Notes: generated from the letters alone by a model not told the origin. A stretch of 49,541 bases of DNA from Bacteroidia bacterium (GCA_016218155.1 JACREQ010000112.1:1-49541), one strand, 5' to 3'; shown: positions 1 to 8,916, numbered from the stretch's first letter. Numbers and translations: made by a program.

Positions 1-453
1 ATCTCTGTAAGTCTTTGCTAATACAGACGCAGCAGCAATTGACTGGTATTTTTCATCACCCTTAACAACACACGTATAAGAAATATTTTTGTAAGGTTTA
101 AATCTGTTACCATCAACTAAAATATGCTTTGGCACTTTAGAAAGTTTATCTAAAGCATTTTGCATTGCCAACACTGAAGCCCAAAGAATATTTATTTTAT
201 CGATTTGATTATTATCAACCATTGCGATGCCATAACATATTGCAGTGTTTTGAATAATTTCTCTTAATTGATACCTTAATTTTTCAGAAAGTTTTTTGGA
301 ATCATCCAATCCAACAATGTTCACATTTTTTGGTAAAATTACTGCAGCAGCAAAAACAGGACCTGCCAGACAACCTCGTCCTGCTTCGTCACAACCGGCT
401 TCCAGAATCCCGGCTTTCATGCAAGACAATAAAGTTTTAGTCTCCGCTTTCAT
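1..453 (-). CDS. rnhB: Ribonuclease HII, C-terminal part beyond window edge
   Basis: RNase HII nicks the RNA strand of RNA-DNA hybrids and starts removal of single ribonucleotides from DNA. The visible 151 codons read into the left edge and end at ...LAKTYRD, so the C-terminus is missing. Seen: the family signature CDEAGRGCLAG (first two catalytic acids D22, E23), VDGNRF (third Asp) and KGDEKYQSIAAASVLAK (fourth Asp). Start choice: an ATG at 420 leaves only six residues before EAGCDEAGRG; the ATG at 453 adds a segment containing LLS that lines up with the LLS...EAG spacing I recall for Bacteroides RnhB, so 453 is preferred. That start overlaps the 3' end of the upstream nuclease gene by 17 bases, suggesting coupled transcription. 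Confidence 0.93.
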   Translation of the reverse strand, partial: MKAETKTLLSCMKAGILEAGCDEAGRGCLAGPVFAAAVILPKNVNIVGLDDSKKLSEKLRYQLREIIQNTAICYGIAMVDNNQIDKINILWASVLAMQNALDKLSKVPKHILVDGNRFKPYKNISYTCVVKGDEKYQSIAAASVLAKTYRD

Positions 454-1663
454 CATCTAAAAATTCTAAGGCTTTTTCGTTTTTAAGCTCCATTGTTGGT
501 TTATCCTTGTACTTATCGATATTTCCTGTAATACAAATTTTCCTGTTCATTAATACTGTTGCAGGTTCGTAACTAAAATTTGCCACATTAGTTTTCCAGA
601 TTGTAAATGAAAATATCTGATTAGGAAACTTTTGGTCGAGATTAAAAACTATTCCTTTTGAATCTTTCAAAACTCTTGATGCTACTACAGTTCCACAAAC
701 CGTTGCTTTCTGGTCGTAGAATTTTTCTGCATCAACAGTATTTATTGCTCCCTTGGGTAATTCTTCAACTTCCAGTGGTTTAGCTCCACCTGCCTGCTCT
801 TTGTTAAGCCACGAGTCAATATTATTCATTTTTTCAATTCTGTCCTGTAGTGTATCTGGTAAGGAAGCAAAGAAATTAATTCCTGTTACTTTCTCAACAC
901 TGTCAATTGAAACCGCATAACTTATAATTGGCTTAGTATTGGTGCCATTAAGCATTATAAAAGCAATACCTTTTTTATCGTTTCCATTTATATCAACAAT
1001 AATTTTATAATAATATTTTGGAACAGAAATCATTTTTTCTTTACCGATTTTTTTAAGACTATCTGTTAACAGTCCTCCTGTAACAACGAATACAGGTTCG
1101 TTATATTCCAGTACATATTGTCGCACAAAATCTTCTAATTGCGACCATTTTCCTCTGTTAAATTCAGGTTTCTGCGGCGACATGTTAGAATAATAATACG
1201 ATTCACTCAATGCCCTTTTCGACCAACGAAAATCTGCCGAAGCAGCTAAATGCCCTCTGTCATAACCAGTATTAAAATAATCTTCTTTGCCAGGTGTGCC
1301 AGAAATAACCATTGAATCTTTTCTAAAGTCATTTGTTCTCGATTGAATTCCGGTTTTTATATCAGGTAAAATCATATGTACCACCCATAGTGATTGCCCA
1401 TGCCTTTCATCGTAAAACATCGACATTGCGGAATGATTAATAAGCATTCCTTCGCCAGATATTTTTGGCAAACCGTATTGTTTAATTTCTTCCCTTATCC
1501 ATTGTAATTTAAGACTTTCCAGCTTTTGATTATATACTTTCTGACTATCTGAAAAAGAAATCAATTTATCTTCAAACTGCTTAATTTTCTTTTCGGTATT
1601 AGTTTGAGCAATAATAATATTACAACTAAATATTAAAAACAACAACACAAATAGCTTATTCAT
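437..1663 (-). CDS. Secreted DNA/RNA non-specific endonuclease (NUC1 type) with C-terminal OB-fold-like region
   Basis: A 408-residue protein with a signal peptide (residues 1-20, ending IIIAQ), so it acts in the periplasm or outside the cell. The central part, about 65-290, has the beta-beta-alpha-metal nuclease signature DRGHLAASADF (D135, R136, G137, H138, the general-base His) followed by NMSPQ (about 160) and FNRGKW (N169, the expected Mg ligand). This family cuts DNA and RNA without sequence specificity for nutrient scavenging or defence. After about residue 300 there is an extra region (TVCGTVVASRV... RKICITGNIDKYKDK) with the look of a small OB-fold nucleic-acid-binding domain; that part is inference. 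A -7-like box lies about 45 bases upstream. Family call is firm, the substrate is not known. Confidence 0.88.
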   Translation of the reverse strand: MNKLFVLLFLIFSCNIIIAQTNTEKKIKQFEDKLISFSDSQKVYNQKLESLKLQWIREEIKQYGLPKISGEGMLINHSAMSMFYDERHGQSLWVVHMILPDIKTGIQSRTNDFRKDSMVISGTPGKEDYFNTGYDRGHLAASADFRWSKRALSESYYYSNMSPQKPEFNRGKWSQLEDFVRQYVLEYNEPVFVVTGGLLTDSLKKIGKEKMISVPKYYYKIIVDINGNDKKGIAFIMLNGTNTKPIISYAVSIDSVEKVTGINFFASLPDTLQDRIEKMNNIDSWLNKEQAGGAKPLEVEELPKGAINTVDAEKFYDQKATVCGTVVASRVLKDSKGIVFNLDQKFPNQIFSFTIWKTNVANFSYEPATVLMNRKICITGNIDKYKDKPTMELKNEKALEFLDDESGD

Positions 1664-1708
1664 TTATCTAATTTTTCTAAAAACAATATTAAAGTTTAAA
1701 ATCTTTAC

Positions 1709-1716
1709 CAAATTTA
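1709..1716 (-). promoter_or_regulatory. Candidate -7 box for the nuclease gene
   Basis: Reads TAAATTTG on the minus strand, matching the Bacteroidota -7 consensus TAnnTTTG and lying about 45 bases upstream of the nuclease start. No convincing TTTG -33 element at the right distance, and AT-rich DNA yields such boxes by chance. Confidence 0.35.
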
Positions 1717-1775
1717 CCAAATCATTAGAGAAAACATGCATTTTTTTCTTAATTTCGACAAATAAAATATTCTTT

Positions 1776-2546
1776 ATGCTTTCAAAAGCAATTATAAAAC
1801 TAATCCGTTCGCTCGATCAAAAAAAGTACAGAGTTGAGAATAATCTGTTTGTAGTCGAAGGACATAAAATAGTTGGAGAAATTATTAAATCAGATCTTAA
1901 AATAAAATATTTAATTGCAGTTAAAGATTGGTTAGCAGAAAATAAAAAACTCCCAAAAACTGAAATATTTGAAGTAACTGAAAAAGAACTTCAGCAAATT
2001 TCTTTTCAAAAAACACCACAGCAGGTTTTAGCTGTTTGTAACATTCCCGATAACAGATTAAATTTTGAGGATTTAAAAAACACTTTAACTCTTGCTCTTG
2101 ATGATGTTCAAGACCCTGGTAATTTAGGAACTATTATTCGTATCGCAGATTGGTTTGGAATTAAAAACATTATAGCAAGCCCTGCAACTGCTGATTTATA
2201 CAATCCAAAAGTAATTCAGGCAACAATGGGTGCTTTTGCAAGAGTTAATGTACATTATCATTCACTTCCAGAGTTTTTTAACAAAATACAATCAGAAACA
2301 AATTTACCAATTTACGGAACAACTTTAACCGGTGAAAACATTTACAAGCAAAAACTCACTAATAATGGGATTATTGTTATGGGAAGTGAAGGTAACGGTA
2401 TCTCCAAAGAAGTTCTAAAAGTCTTAACAAATCAACTATTTATACCACCATTTCAATCTGATTCACCAACCAGCGAATCGCTAAATGTGGCAACTGCAAC
2501 TGCTATAATTTGCGCTGAATTCAGAAGACAACAAAGTTCAGAATAA
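1776..2546 (+). CDS. TrmH/SpoU-family RNA 2'-O-methyltransferase
   Basis: A 256-residue SPOUT methyltransferase that uses SAM to methylate a ribose 2'-OH in rRNA or tRNA. Residues about 1-95 form the SpoU substrate-binding domain (RSLDQKKYRVENNLFVVEGHK compressed here as its typical opening, with K16/K17 and the VVEGHK strand). The knotted catalytic domain follows with all three motifs: DDVQDPGNLGTIIR (about 108-122), MGSEGNGIS (about 201-209) and LNVATATAI (about 235-243). Asn in DPGNLGT and Glu in GSEGNG are the expected active-site residues. It is divergent from the nuclease gene. Whether the target is 23S rRNA (RlmB-like) or tRNA cannot be decided from the sequence. Confidence 0.92.
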   Translation: MLSKAIIKLIRSLDQKKYRVENNLFVVEGHKIVGEIIKSDLKIKYLIAVKDWLAENKKLPKTEIFEVTEKELQQISFQKTPQQVLAVCNIPDNRLNFEDLKNTLTLALDDVQDPGNLGTIIRIADWFGIKNIIASPATADLYNPKVIQATMGAFARVNVHYHSLPEFFNKIQSETNLPIYGTTLTGENIYKQKLTNNGIIVMGSEGNGISKEVLKVLTNQLFIPPFQSDSPTSESLNVATATAIICAEFRRQQSSE

Positions 2547-2558
2547 CTTACAACATTT

Positions 2559-2580
2559 AGTGCAAGCGTCCGCTTGTGCT
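2559..2580. repeat. GC-rich short hairpin behind the TrmH gene
   Basis: A short inverted repeat centred on gcgtccgc starts 12 bases after the TrmH stop codon. The arms (AGTGCAAGCG and CGCTTGTGCT) pair over most of their length with two G-T wobbles if transcribed. There is no T-run behind it, so it is not a clear terminator. The 9-mer gcaagcgtc recurs at about 11753, between two other genes. Confidence 0.5.
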
Positions 2581-2610
2581 AATAACAATATTTAATTATA
2601 ACGGATGGAG

Positions 2611-2709
2611 CTTGACATAGCTGGGCGATTAGCCCTAGTGGATATCAAGCCGCTGGGGTGTATGTATTTTGTTACAGTTGTCAAGTTACCACCGCCCGCC
2701 CAGTTATGT
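2611..2709. repeat. GC-rich imperfect palindrome (possible small mobile or structured element)
   Basis: This stretch is far richer in G+C than its surroundings. Its ends are near-perfect inverted repeats: ACATAGCTGGGCG at 2615-2627 and CGCCCAGTTATGT at 2697-2709 (12 of 13 pair). Inside, 2611-2649 can itself fold into a hairpin (CTTGA/TCAAG outer stem, GGGC/GCCC inner stem). TAAC/GTTA tetranucleotides flank both ends at unequal distance. No reading frame of note is inside. It could be a MITE, an attC-like site or a structured RNA; see findings. Confidence 0.6.
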
Positions 2710-2733
2710 TAAGGTAGTGTTAGCCATAGTATT

Positions 2734-3882
2734 TTATTGAATATAAATATTTTTTATTCGGGTTGGAACTAGTGAGTAATTCTCGTAAAACATTAAAGTT
2801 GCATTTCCAGTTCCTAGATTAATATGTCCATCAATTAAACCACATTGGTTTGATTCATATGTTCCAGGTACTGGTTGGAACCAACCATTTAGAGTTCCTG
2901 TCTCATAAGCAATAGCCCAACTATTATTTATAATTTTTAAATGTGTTCCATTTGGTAAATTTGCACATATACTATAATTCGAACCTGGAGAGTATATTGT
3001 ATCTGCATTTAAAATATTTATTCCATATATTCCTGTGTCAGGGAAAACAATATTATTTGTAACAGTATAATTGCAAGAGTCTTTATACAGGTTTATATAT
3101 TTTTCGAAATCTGGAATTGTCGTTGTTATACCTAGCGAAATATATTTATTCTCAATATTGCTTCTTATGTTTGTTAGTGAAAGTAATTTTGTGTCATTAA
3201 TTAATGATGATCCAAGAGTTGGACTATTTAAAATACCATCTGTACGGATATCTGTACTAATATCGCCAAGCAATTGAGTCAATTCTGCTTCGGTTCTATA
3301 ACCTTGAAGAATCAACGAAACAGCAAGTAATATTGCGTTATTGTCGCCTTCCTTAGAAATATCAAGCAATTCCGATTCAGGAATTCCAGATTTTTGAATA
3401 GAAAAGATATTTAATATTTCACTTTGTGCTTGCTGCTTTGCTGCATTAAAAGTCAAGCCTTGATTTAATAGATATTCTATTCTCGAAACCTCTAGAGTAC
3501 TTAGCAAATTAACGTTTACAGTATTTTTATTCGTTATGTCTGACATGGCATAAAGTGAAATAGCAGCATTTGAATTGGAATTTGTTATTTCATTAAAATA
3601 AAATCCATCTGCTTTTAGTTTCGCAAAAGAAGTTTGAATTTCGATATTGTTTATTTCAAAAGAACCAAGATTATCTAATATTTGAGTATTAAAAGATTTT
3701 CCAGTTTGCAAGAAACTTTCATTTAATTCAAAAAGAGTCAACGAAGACCCATTTACAAAAGGTCCTTTTTGACTTAATCCATCAATTTTAGCTTTATAAA
3801 AAGTATCTGTTTCTTTTTTATCCTTTTTGCATCCAAAAAAAATAAATACAATAAGAATTGTCATTCCAATAATCTTTTTCAT
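2734..3882 (-). CDS. Predicted outer-membrane/periplasmic lipoprotein of unknown function
   Basis: The chosen ATG at 3882 gives a 382-residue product starting with a classic lipoprotein leader (MKKIIGMTILIVFIFFGC, Cys at 18) followed by a charged KKDKKE stretch; an in-frame ATG at 3951 would put 23 extra residues in front of the leader and is unlikely. The next segment contains SQKGPFVNGSSLTLFEL, a motif I recall from other secreted proteins of Bacteroidota and Fibrobacter, probably a beta-sandwich. The middle (about 125-270) is helical, with NLLSTLEVSRIEYLLNQG and LILQGYRTEAELTQLL. The C-terminus is Tyr/Asn/Gly-rich beta. I do not recognise a named family and assign no function. It is preceded by birA on the same strand after a 125-base gap. 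Confidence 0.75.
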   Translation of the reverse strand: MKKIIGMTILIVFIFFGCKKDKKETDTFYKAKIDGLSQKGPFVNGSSLTLFELNESFLQTGKSFNTQILDNLGSFEINNIEIQTSFAKLKADGFYFNEITNSNSNAAISLYAMSDITNKNTVNVNLLSTLEVSRIEYLLNQGLTFNAAKQQAQSEILNIFSIQKSGIPESELLDISKEGDNNAILLAVSLILQGYRTEAELTQLLGDISTDIRTDGILNSPTLGSSLINDTKLLSLTNIRSNIENKYISLGITTTIPDFEKYINLYKDSCNYTVTNNIVFPDTGIYGINILNADTIYSPGSNYSICANLPNGTHLKIINNSWAIAYETGTLNGWFQPVPGTYESNQCGLIDGHINLGTGNATLMFYENYSLVPTRIKNIYIQ

Positions 3883-4007
3883 ATTCTCAATATTTAAGTT
3901 CATTTTAAATATTATGGCTAACTTATTTATACAAACCATATCATCATACACATATAAAATATATTAGTCGTATATGTATTGTAATTTTTCATTCTTATCA
4001 TATTAAT

Positions 4008-4733
4008 TTACATCATCCTTATCTCATGCATCCCATAACATCCTACCCTACCATCATTATGTTTTAATTGTATATGCCCGTTTGGTTCTACTTTAATGAT
4101 TGTTGCTTTAAATATTTCGCCATCTTTTACAAATGAAGATTCTTTACCACATTTATACAACAATGAATTATACTTTATGTCTATATTGTTAAACTCGGAG
4201 TCTTTTAACTGCTCATAACGCGTCATTATTAAGCCATGTAGGAGTTTTAAGCTTTCCTCTAATACAAAAGGAACTTCTGTCATCATTTTTAAAGAAACTG
4301 CATTTGACAAATTGTTAGGAAATTTTTCCTGATTAAGATTAAGTCCAATACCGATTACCGCTGCATTCAACTTTTGTCCAATCCATGTATTCTCTATCAA
4401 AATACCAGCAACTTTTTTATCTTTAATATAAATATCATTAAACCATTTAACATAGACCTCAGAACAAAATAATCCAACATAATCGGCTAAACCAAGTGAC
4501 ACAATTTTTGATAAATATGCCTGATTCTCGGGCTTTAAAAATGCAGGTCGTAAAACAATTGAAATGGTTAAATTTTGTCCTGGTTCGCTTTCCCAAACAT
4601 TCGTATTTTGACCTCTGCCGTTTGTTTGATTTTCTACCCAAATTACTGTTCCTTCTTTTAAATCCTGATTTTCTAGCAACTCTAATGCAACAGAATTTGA
4701 TGATTTTGCTTCTTTAATTTTAATTATTTCCAT
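4008..4733 (-). CDS. birA: Biotin--[acetyl-CoA-carboxylase] ligase (BirA-type, catalytic domain only)
   Basis: Activates biotin as biotinyl-AMP and transfers it to the lysine of biotin carboxyl carrier proteins. The 241 residues contain the ligase core: QTNGRGQNTNVW (about 36-47, the biotinyl-AMP loop, in the GRGQ form common in this phylum) and VKWFNDIYI (95-103; canonical KWPNDI with Phe instead of Pro) followed by KKVAGILIE (about 106-114) with the catalytic-site Lys. There is no N-terminal helix-turn-helix, so it is not a transcriptional repressor like the E. coli protein. It sits 12 bases behind the sensor-kinase gene and is probably cotranscribed with it and rlmH. Confidence 0.93.
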   Translation of the reverse strand: MEIIKIKEAKSSNSVALELLENQDLKEGTVIWVENQTNGRGQNTNVWESEPGQNLTISIVLRPAFLKPENQAYLSKIVSLGLADYVGLFCSEVYVKWFNDIYIKDKKVAGILIENTWIGQKLNAAVIGIGLNLNQEKFPNNLSNAVSLKMMTEVPFVLEESLKLLHGLIMTRYEQLKDSEFNNIDIKYNSLLYKCGKESSFVKDGEIFKATIIKVEPNGHIQLKHNDGRVGCYGMHEIRMM

Positions 4734-4745
4734 ATAAATATAATT

Positions 4746-7700
4746 TTAAACACAAGGTAATTCAACAAAGAAAGTAGTTCCTTCTCCTGCTTTTGTAACA
4801 TACTGTATTTGTCCGCCCATTCCTTCAACCATATTCTTAACCATTGCAAGACCTAATCCCATACCGCTTGTTTTTGTAGTAAAATTAGGGTTAAATAGCT
4901 TTTTCTGTACTTCATCAGTAATTCCGGTTCCATTATCAGAAATCTTAACAATTGCCAATGATGAGTAGTTTAATGTCTCTACTTTTACTAGTCCCTCTTT
5001 ACCGGATGGGATAGCCTGAATAGCATTTTTAACTAGATTAGTCAGCACTCGTAATATTTGCTCTTTATCAGCATTAACATATATCTCTTCAATATTATGA
5101 TTTTCAAAAACAATATTCACATTATCGCTCTGCTTATATAACTGAACAATACTCTGAGCTTTTTCCACAATATTAATTCTCTCAATAACCGGCGACGGAA
5201 GCCTTGCAAATAATGAAAACTCTGAAGCTATTGTTGAAAGTGCATCAATTTGTTCAATTAATGTTTTTCCCATTTTATCAACCAGATTCTCCCATCCCGG
5301 GGTTTTATCATTATACGAACGAAGCAGATGCTGAACAGAAAGTTTCATAGGAGTGAGCGGATTCTTTATCTCATGTGCAATTTGTTTTGCCATTTCTCTC
5401 CAGGCTATCTCCCTTTCCGATTTTGCTAATATTTCGGCAGAACTGGAAAGCTCTTCAAGCATTCTGTTATATTCACTTACAAGTGAGCCAATCTCATCCA
5501 TTCGCTCATACACTATTGGTTCATTCTTTTTCCCAAGTTCAATTTCCCGGAATTTTCTTTGTAACATAATCAACGGTCTTGTCAAACCATTTGTTATAAA
5601 TACTGTTATTGACATTGCCAGCAAAATCAATATCAAATAAATATTTACAAGAGTAATTGCAAATGAAGATACTTCGCGTGTAAGCGTATTTTGTCTTGTA
5701 AAATATGGCAGATTCAAATAAGCAATTACCTTGCCTTTTACATTATAAAAAGGAACATAAGCCGATAAATACTTTAACTCACCTATATGTTCTTCAAGAA
5801 TAACTTCAGGCTTATATTGGTATAATATGTTATAATATGCTTCAGGATTAATCAGATTTCCAACAAATCCCTTATTAAATACCTCAGGTCGTGAAGTTGC
5901 ATAAAGCTTACCATTGTTGTCATACAGATTTATATCAGAATAAAATACATTAGAAAACTTTATTAGTAACGATGTAATAAATTCTGTTTGTTCGGGGAGT
6001 AGTTTTTCTTCTTTGCCAATTTTATTATTTAGCTCAACCAATACAGACTGTATTTTTTCCGAAATATTATCATAATTCTTTTTCTCATAACGGGAAATAA
6101 TATAATAAACAGTTCCACTTCCAATAAGAATAAATGAAAGCACTAAAACTGATATAAATGAAATTAAAATTCTTGAACGAATATTTAATGTAAATTTTAT
6201 ACTAAGCTTATTTATATTTCTTATTAAAACAAATGATAAAAACAAAATAAAAAACAAAACTATAGTATAAGAAAGACCTATTATAACGTCATAAAATGTG
6301 GGTGCAGGAGTACTTAAAACAATTGTAGTATTTTTATCATATTTATAAAATAAATGCTCATACCCCTCGCTCCTTTTAACAAAAAATTCTTGTTTAGGAA
6401 CATTATATGCATTTAAAGAAAACCTATACTCAAACTCGCCATTACGTGTTAATAGTTTTCCGTTTCTGTATTTTGCATAACTATATTTCTTTGCAATATT
6501 CGCATCGCTAACCTTTTTGTCTAATAGCAATTCGGGATACCCTAATTCCTGACTTAATAACCTGGAATCAAGCTCAATGAATAATCGTGTACTTAATGAA
6601 TCGAATCCTTTTGGTAAAAATGTTAGTATTCCTAAATAACTAATTCTACCCTTTTCATTGTCAACAAAATAAAAATTTGTACCGGGAATAATCACACCTT
6701 GATCTTTAACTATCTTTTCAAAGAAATCAAAACAACCATAAAATTCGCCTGTTTGCTCAATCTTTAAATTATCATAAGATGTACAAACAGTAGTCTGAAT
6801 ATCGTATTTAGTCCAGAATCCATAAAAATAATTCTCGCGCAGATATTGAAATATTTCAAACCGTTTATCAAGTGGTTTTCGTGCCAGTTCAGAAATGGTT
6901 TTATCTTCAACAATTTTCTTTTGCAAATCTTCGAGAAGCATTTCGGCAACAAGGTCGCGTTCATTGGAAAGTCCAATTGCAACAACTTTTCTTACATTTA
7001 ACGATTTTACCTGACTGTAATATAATGTAAAAGCAGTAAAATAAATAGCAGTTAGAAAAATCAGAATAACATACTTATAAAATCCGAAATTTTTAATTGA
7101 ATATCTGAATATAGCAAGCAATACAAAACTCGAGATAAAAAATAACAAAGAATACAATTCTTTATTTTCCTGAATAAAAAAAGTAACTGCAAAAACTAAT
7201 AATTCAGGAATAATAAACCAGGAAATTACTTCCTTAATACTAAACCACCTTCTTAATATAATTATAGCCTTATCAAATATAAAGAATTGCGAAGAAAACA
7301 GTAATGTAAGTATTGCAAATGCTGTTATACTGTTTATATCAATATCAAGAATATTATAAATCTGAAAAGAAATATTTGAGTCAAGAATAAGACTTCTGGC
7401 TAATAAAACAATAAAATATGATGAAATTACACTTAACCCTAACCATAAAATCAAATATATTTTGGGTTTTGAAATATAACGTGAAAAAGTTAAGGTTGTA
7501 TATTCTCTGTAAAATATTAAAACAATATAAAAAATAAGTATTGCATCTATTAAAACATCACCTAATGAGGGTAAAATTATTGATGAGGCATATGCACCGG
7601 GACCAAAGAATTCTTTTTCATACAAGACATGAGGAAATTTAAAATACATCATTAAGCCTCTAATAAATAGCAGACATAATGAGATTATTAGAATTGTTAA

Positions 7701-8417
7701 GTTTTTATTTCTCAAACTTGTTGTTCTAATAAATTTTGAAATAGCAAACAATAAACTAATAAACGCTAACAAATAGAATAAAGATGGCAACCAGCCATGT
7801 GACTCGGTTAAATGAGATTCCTCTTTAGGCATTAATGTAAACAAGAAATTTCCCTTGTTATCTTTAATTTGGAATCCATTCTTCTGTGGAGCAATTGTAA
7901 CATTAAAATTACCCGTAACATTTAATACAGAATTAAAATTATCTTTTAGAAATTTATTCTCTACCGGGTATTCATTTTTTATTAAAACAAAACCTACTAT
8001 TTTAATCTCATTAATTGTTTTCTGTTCTGTTACCACCCATGCATTATTAACAAAGGCAACAGGTTGAAGGGTATCTCCTAAAAACTGCCAATCTTCAATT
8101 ATAAAAGAATTATCACTCCAGAAAACAAGTTTCTGGTTTTTATAAGCAAATAAATAAAGTCCCGAATTTGATAAAGTTTTTGAATATTCATTAAAAGCTT
8201 CTGGCAAAAATCTTTCTATCCCTTTTTTTTCTATTCTTTTAGAAAATTCTTCTATCTTAAATTTTAATTCACTTCTTTGTGATTGCAGTGTTTGGGAAAA
8301 TGAATTTACATTAATCTTTTCAGAAAATGTATGAGAAATAAAGTATTCACTGGCAATTCCTGCAAGAAGTGAAATAATTACAAATATTAACCAAAGTTTA
8401 AAAGGTATTTTTCTCAT
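4746..8417 (-). CDS. NtrY-like membrane sensor histidine kinase, very large sensor region
   Basis: About 1223 residues from the ATG at 8417 (a TTG immediately before it is unlikely to be used). Predicted order: TM1 (about 8-25), an extracytoplasmic domain to about 210, a cluster of about eight membrane helices (210-470), a second extracytoplasmic domain (470-715), two more helices (about 720-785), a third outside domain (785-915), a helix, HAMP (about 945-1000), then HisKA with IAHEIKNPLTPMKLSV (phospho-acceptor His about 1015) and HATPase (N-box NLVKNAIQ about 1128-1135, DNGTGI, SGMGLGLAMVKN). The HisKA sequence resembles NtrY kinases. No receiver domain and no adjacent response regulator. 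It lies between rlmH (22-25 bases upstream) and birA (12 bases downstream). The signal sensed is unknown. Confidence 0.88.
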   Translation of the reverse strand: MRKIPFKLWLIFVIISLLAGIASEYFISHTFSEKINVNSFSQTLQSQRSELKFKIEEFSKRIEKKGIERFLPEAFNEYSKTLSNSGLYLFAYKNQKLVFWSDNSFIIEDWQFLGDTLQPVAFVNNAWVVTEQKTINEIKIVGFVLIKNEYPVENKFLKDNFNSVLNVTGNFNVTIAPQKNGFQIKDNKGNFLFTLMPKEESHLTESHGWLPSLFYLLAFISLLFAISKFIRTTSLRNKNLTILIISLCLLFIRGLMMYFKFPHVLYEKEFFGPGAYASSIILPSLGDVLIDAILIFYIVLIFYREYTTLTFSRYISKPKIYLILWLGLSVISSYFIVLLARSLILDSNISFQIYNILDIDINSITAFAILTLLFSSQFFIFDKAIIILRRWFSIKEVISWFIIPELLVFAVTFFIQENKELYSLLFFISSFVLLAIFRYSIKNFGFYKYVILIFLTAIYFTAFTLYYSQVKSLNVRKVVAIGLSNERDLVAEMLLEDLQKKIVEDKTISELARKPLDKRFEIFQYLRENYFYGFWTKYDIQTTVCTSYDNLKIEQTGEFYGCFDFFEKIVKDQGVIIPGTNFYFVDNEKGRISYLGILTFLPKGFDSLSTRLFIELDSRLLSQELGYPELLLDKKVSDANIAKKYSYAKYRNGKLLTRNGEFEYRFSLNAYNVPKQEFFVKRSEGYEHLFYKYDKNTTIVLSTPAPTFYDVIIGLSYTIVLFFILFLSFVLIRNINKLSIKFTLNIRSRILISFISVLVLSFILIGSGTVYYIISRYEKKNYDNISEKIQSVLVELNNKIGKEEKLLPEQTEFITSLLIKFSNVFYSDINLYDNNGKLYATSRPEVFNKGFVGNLINPEAYYNILYQYKPEVILEEHIGELKYLSAYVPFYNVKGKVIAYLNLPYFTRQNTLTREVSSFAITLVNIYLILILLAMSITVFITNGLTRPLIMLQRKFREIELGKKNEPIVYERMDEIGSLVSEYNRMLEELSSSAEILAKSEREIAWREMAKQIAHEIKNPLTPMKLSVQHLLRSYNDKTPGWENLVDKMGKTLIEQIDALSTIASEFSLFARLPSPVIERINIVEKAQSIVQLYKQSDNVNIVFENHNIEEIYVNADKEQILRVLTNLVKNAIQAIPSGKEGLVKVETLNYSSLAIVKISDNGTGITDEVQKKLFNPNFTTKTSGMGLGLAMVKNMVEGMGGQIQYVTKAGEGTTFFVELPCV

Positions 8418-8442
8418 CAAATCAAAGATATAAAGAAATGTT

Positions 8443-8916
8443 CTATTTATGATGATACGGCAAACCTTTTAAAATAGTTGCGGCACGATATAATTGTTCT
8501 ATAAAAATTAACCTTACCATTTGGTGTGTAAACGTCATCTTAGAAAGAGATATTTTGTTGCTGTATTTTTTTTTCATTTCCTGAGAAAATCCATATGCTC
8601 CTCCCGCTACAAAAACCAGTCGTTTTTTTCCGGTATTCATCATCGATTCCAGTTTATTGGCAAACATTTCTGAGGCATAATGTGTTCCATTTTCATCTAA
8701 AAGAATAACCTCATCTGTTTCCTTAATTTTAGCTTCAAATAATTTAAATTCATCATCCATTTGTCTTTTGATATCGAGCTTGCCATGTAATTTTGGCTCT
8801 GAAATAATTTCCATTTCAAACTGATAAAAAGATTTCAATCGTTTTTCAAAATGCTTTATGCCCTCATTAACAAAATCTTCATCAGTCTTTCCAAAAACTA
8901 AGAGTACAATCTTCAT
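8443..8916 (-). CDS. rlmH: 23S rRNA (pseudouridine1915-N3)-methyltransferase RlmH
   Basis: RlmH methylates pseudouridine 1915 in helix 69 of 23S rRNA in assembled ribosomes, using SAM. The 157 residues match the usual length. Seen: the SPOUT knot motif FVAGGAYGFSQEM (about 102-114) and the highly conserved C-terminal stretch SLSKMTFTHQMVRLIFIEQL followed by YRAATILKGLPYHHK, ending YHH + basic residue as usual. It is the first gene of a likely three-gene run (rlmH, kinase, birA) and is divergent from the DUF4783-nadC run, an arrangement I recall from other Bacteroidota. Confidence 0.97.
   Translation of the reverse strand: MKIVLLVFGKTDEDFVNEGIKHFEKRLKSFYQFEMEIISEPKLHGKLDIKRQMDDEFKLFEAKIKETDEVILLDENGTHYASEMFANKLESMMNTGKKRLVFVAGGAYGFSQEMKKKYSNKISLSKMTFTHQMVRLIFIEQLYRAATILKGLPYHHK

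Noticed and set aside
2547-2733. Possible tRNA or integron attC site in the GC-rich gap
   Set aside because: No T-loop GGTTCGA-like sequence or acceptor stem pairing. The outer boxes do not fit the attC GTTRRRY/RYYYAAC pattern well and there is no integrase in the window; kept only as an unexplained inverted repeat.
4459-4717. Short open frames on both strands within birA
   Set aside because: They are shadows of the birA coding frame with no start context, leader or recognisable domain. The same holds for the other short frames inside tamB, the kinases, metK, leuS and copA.
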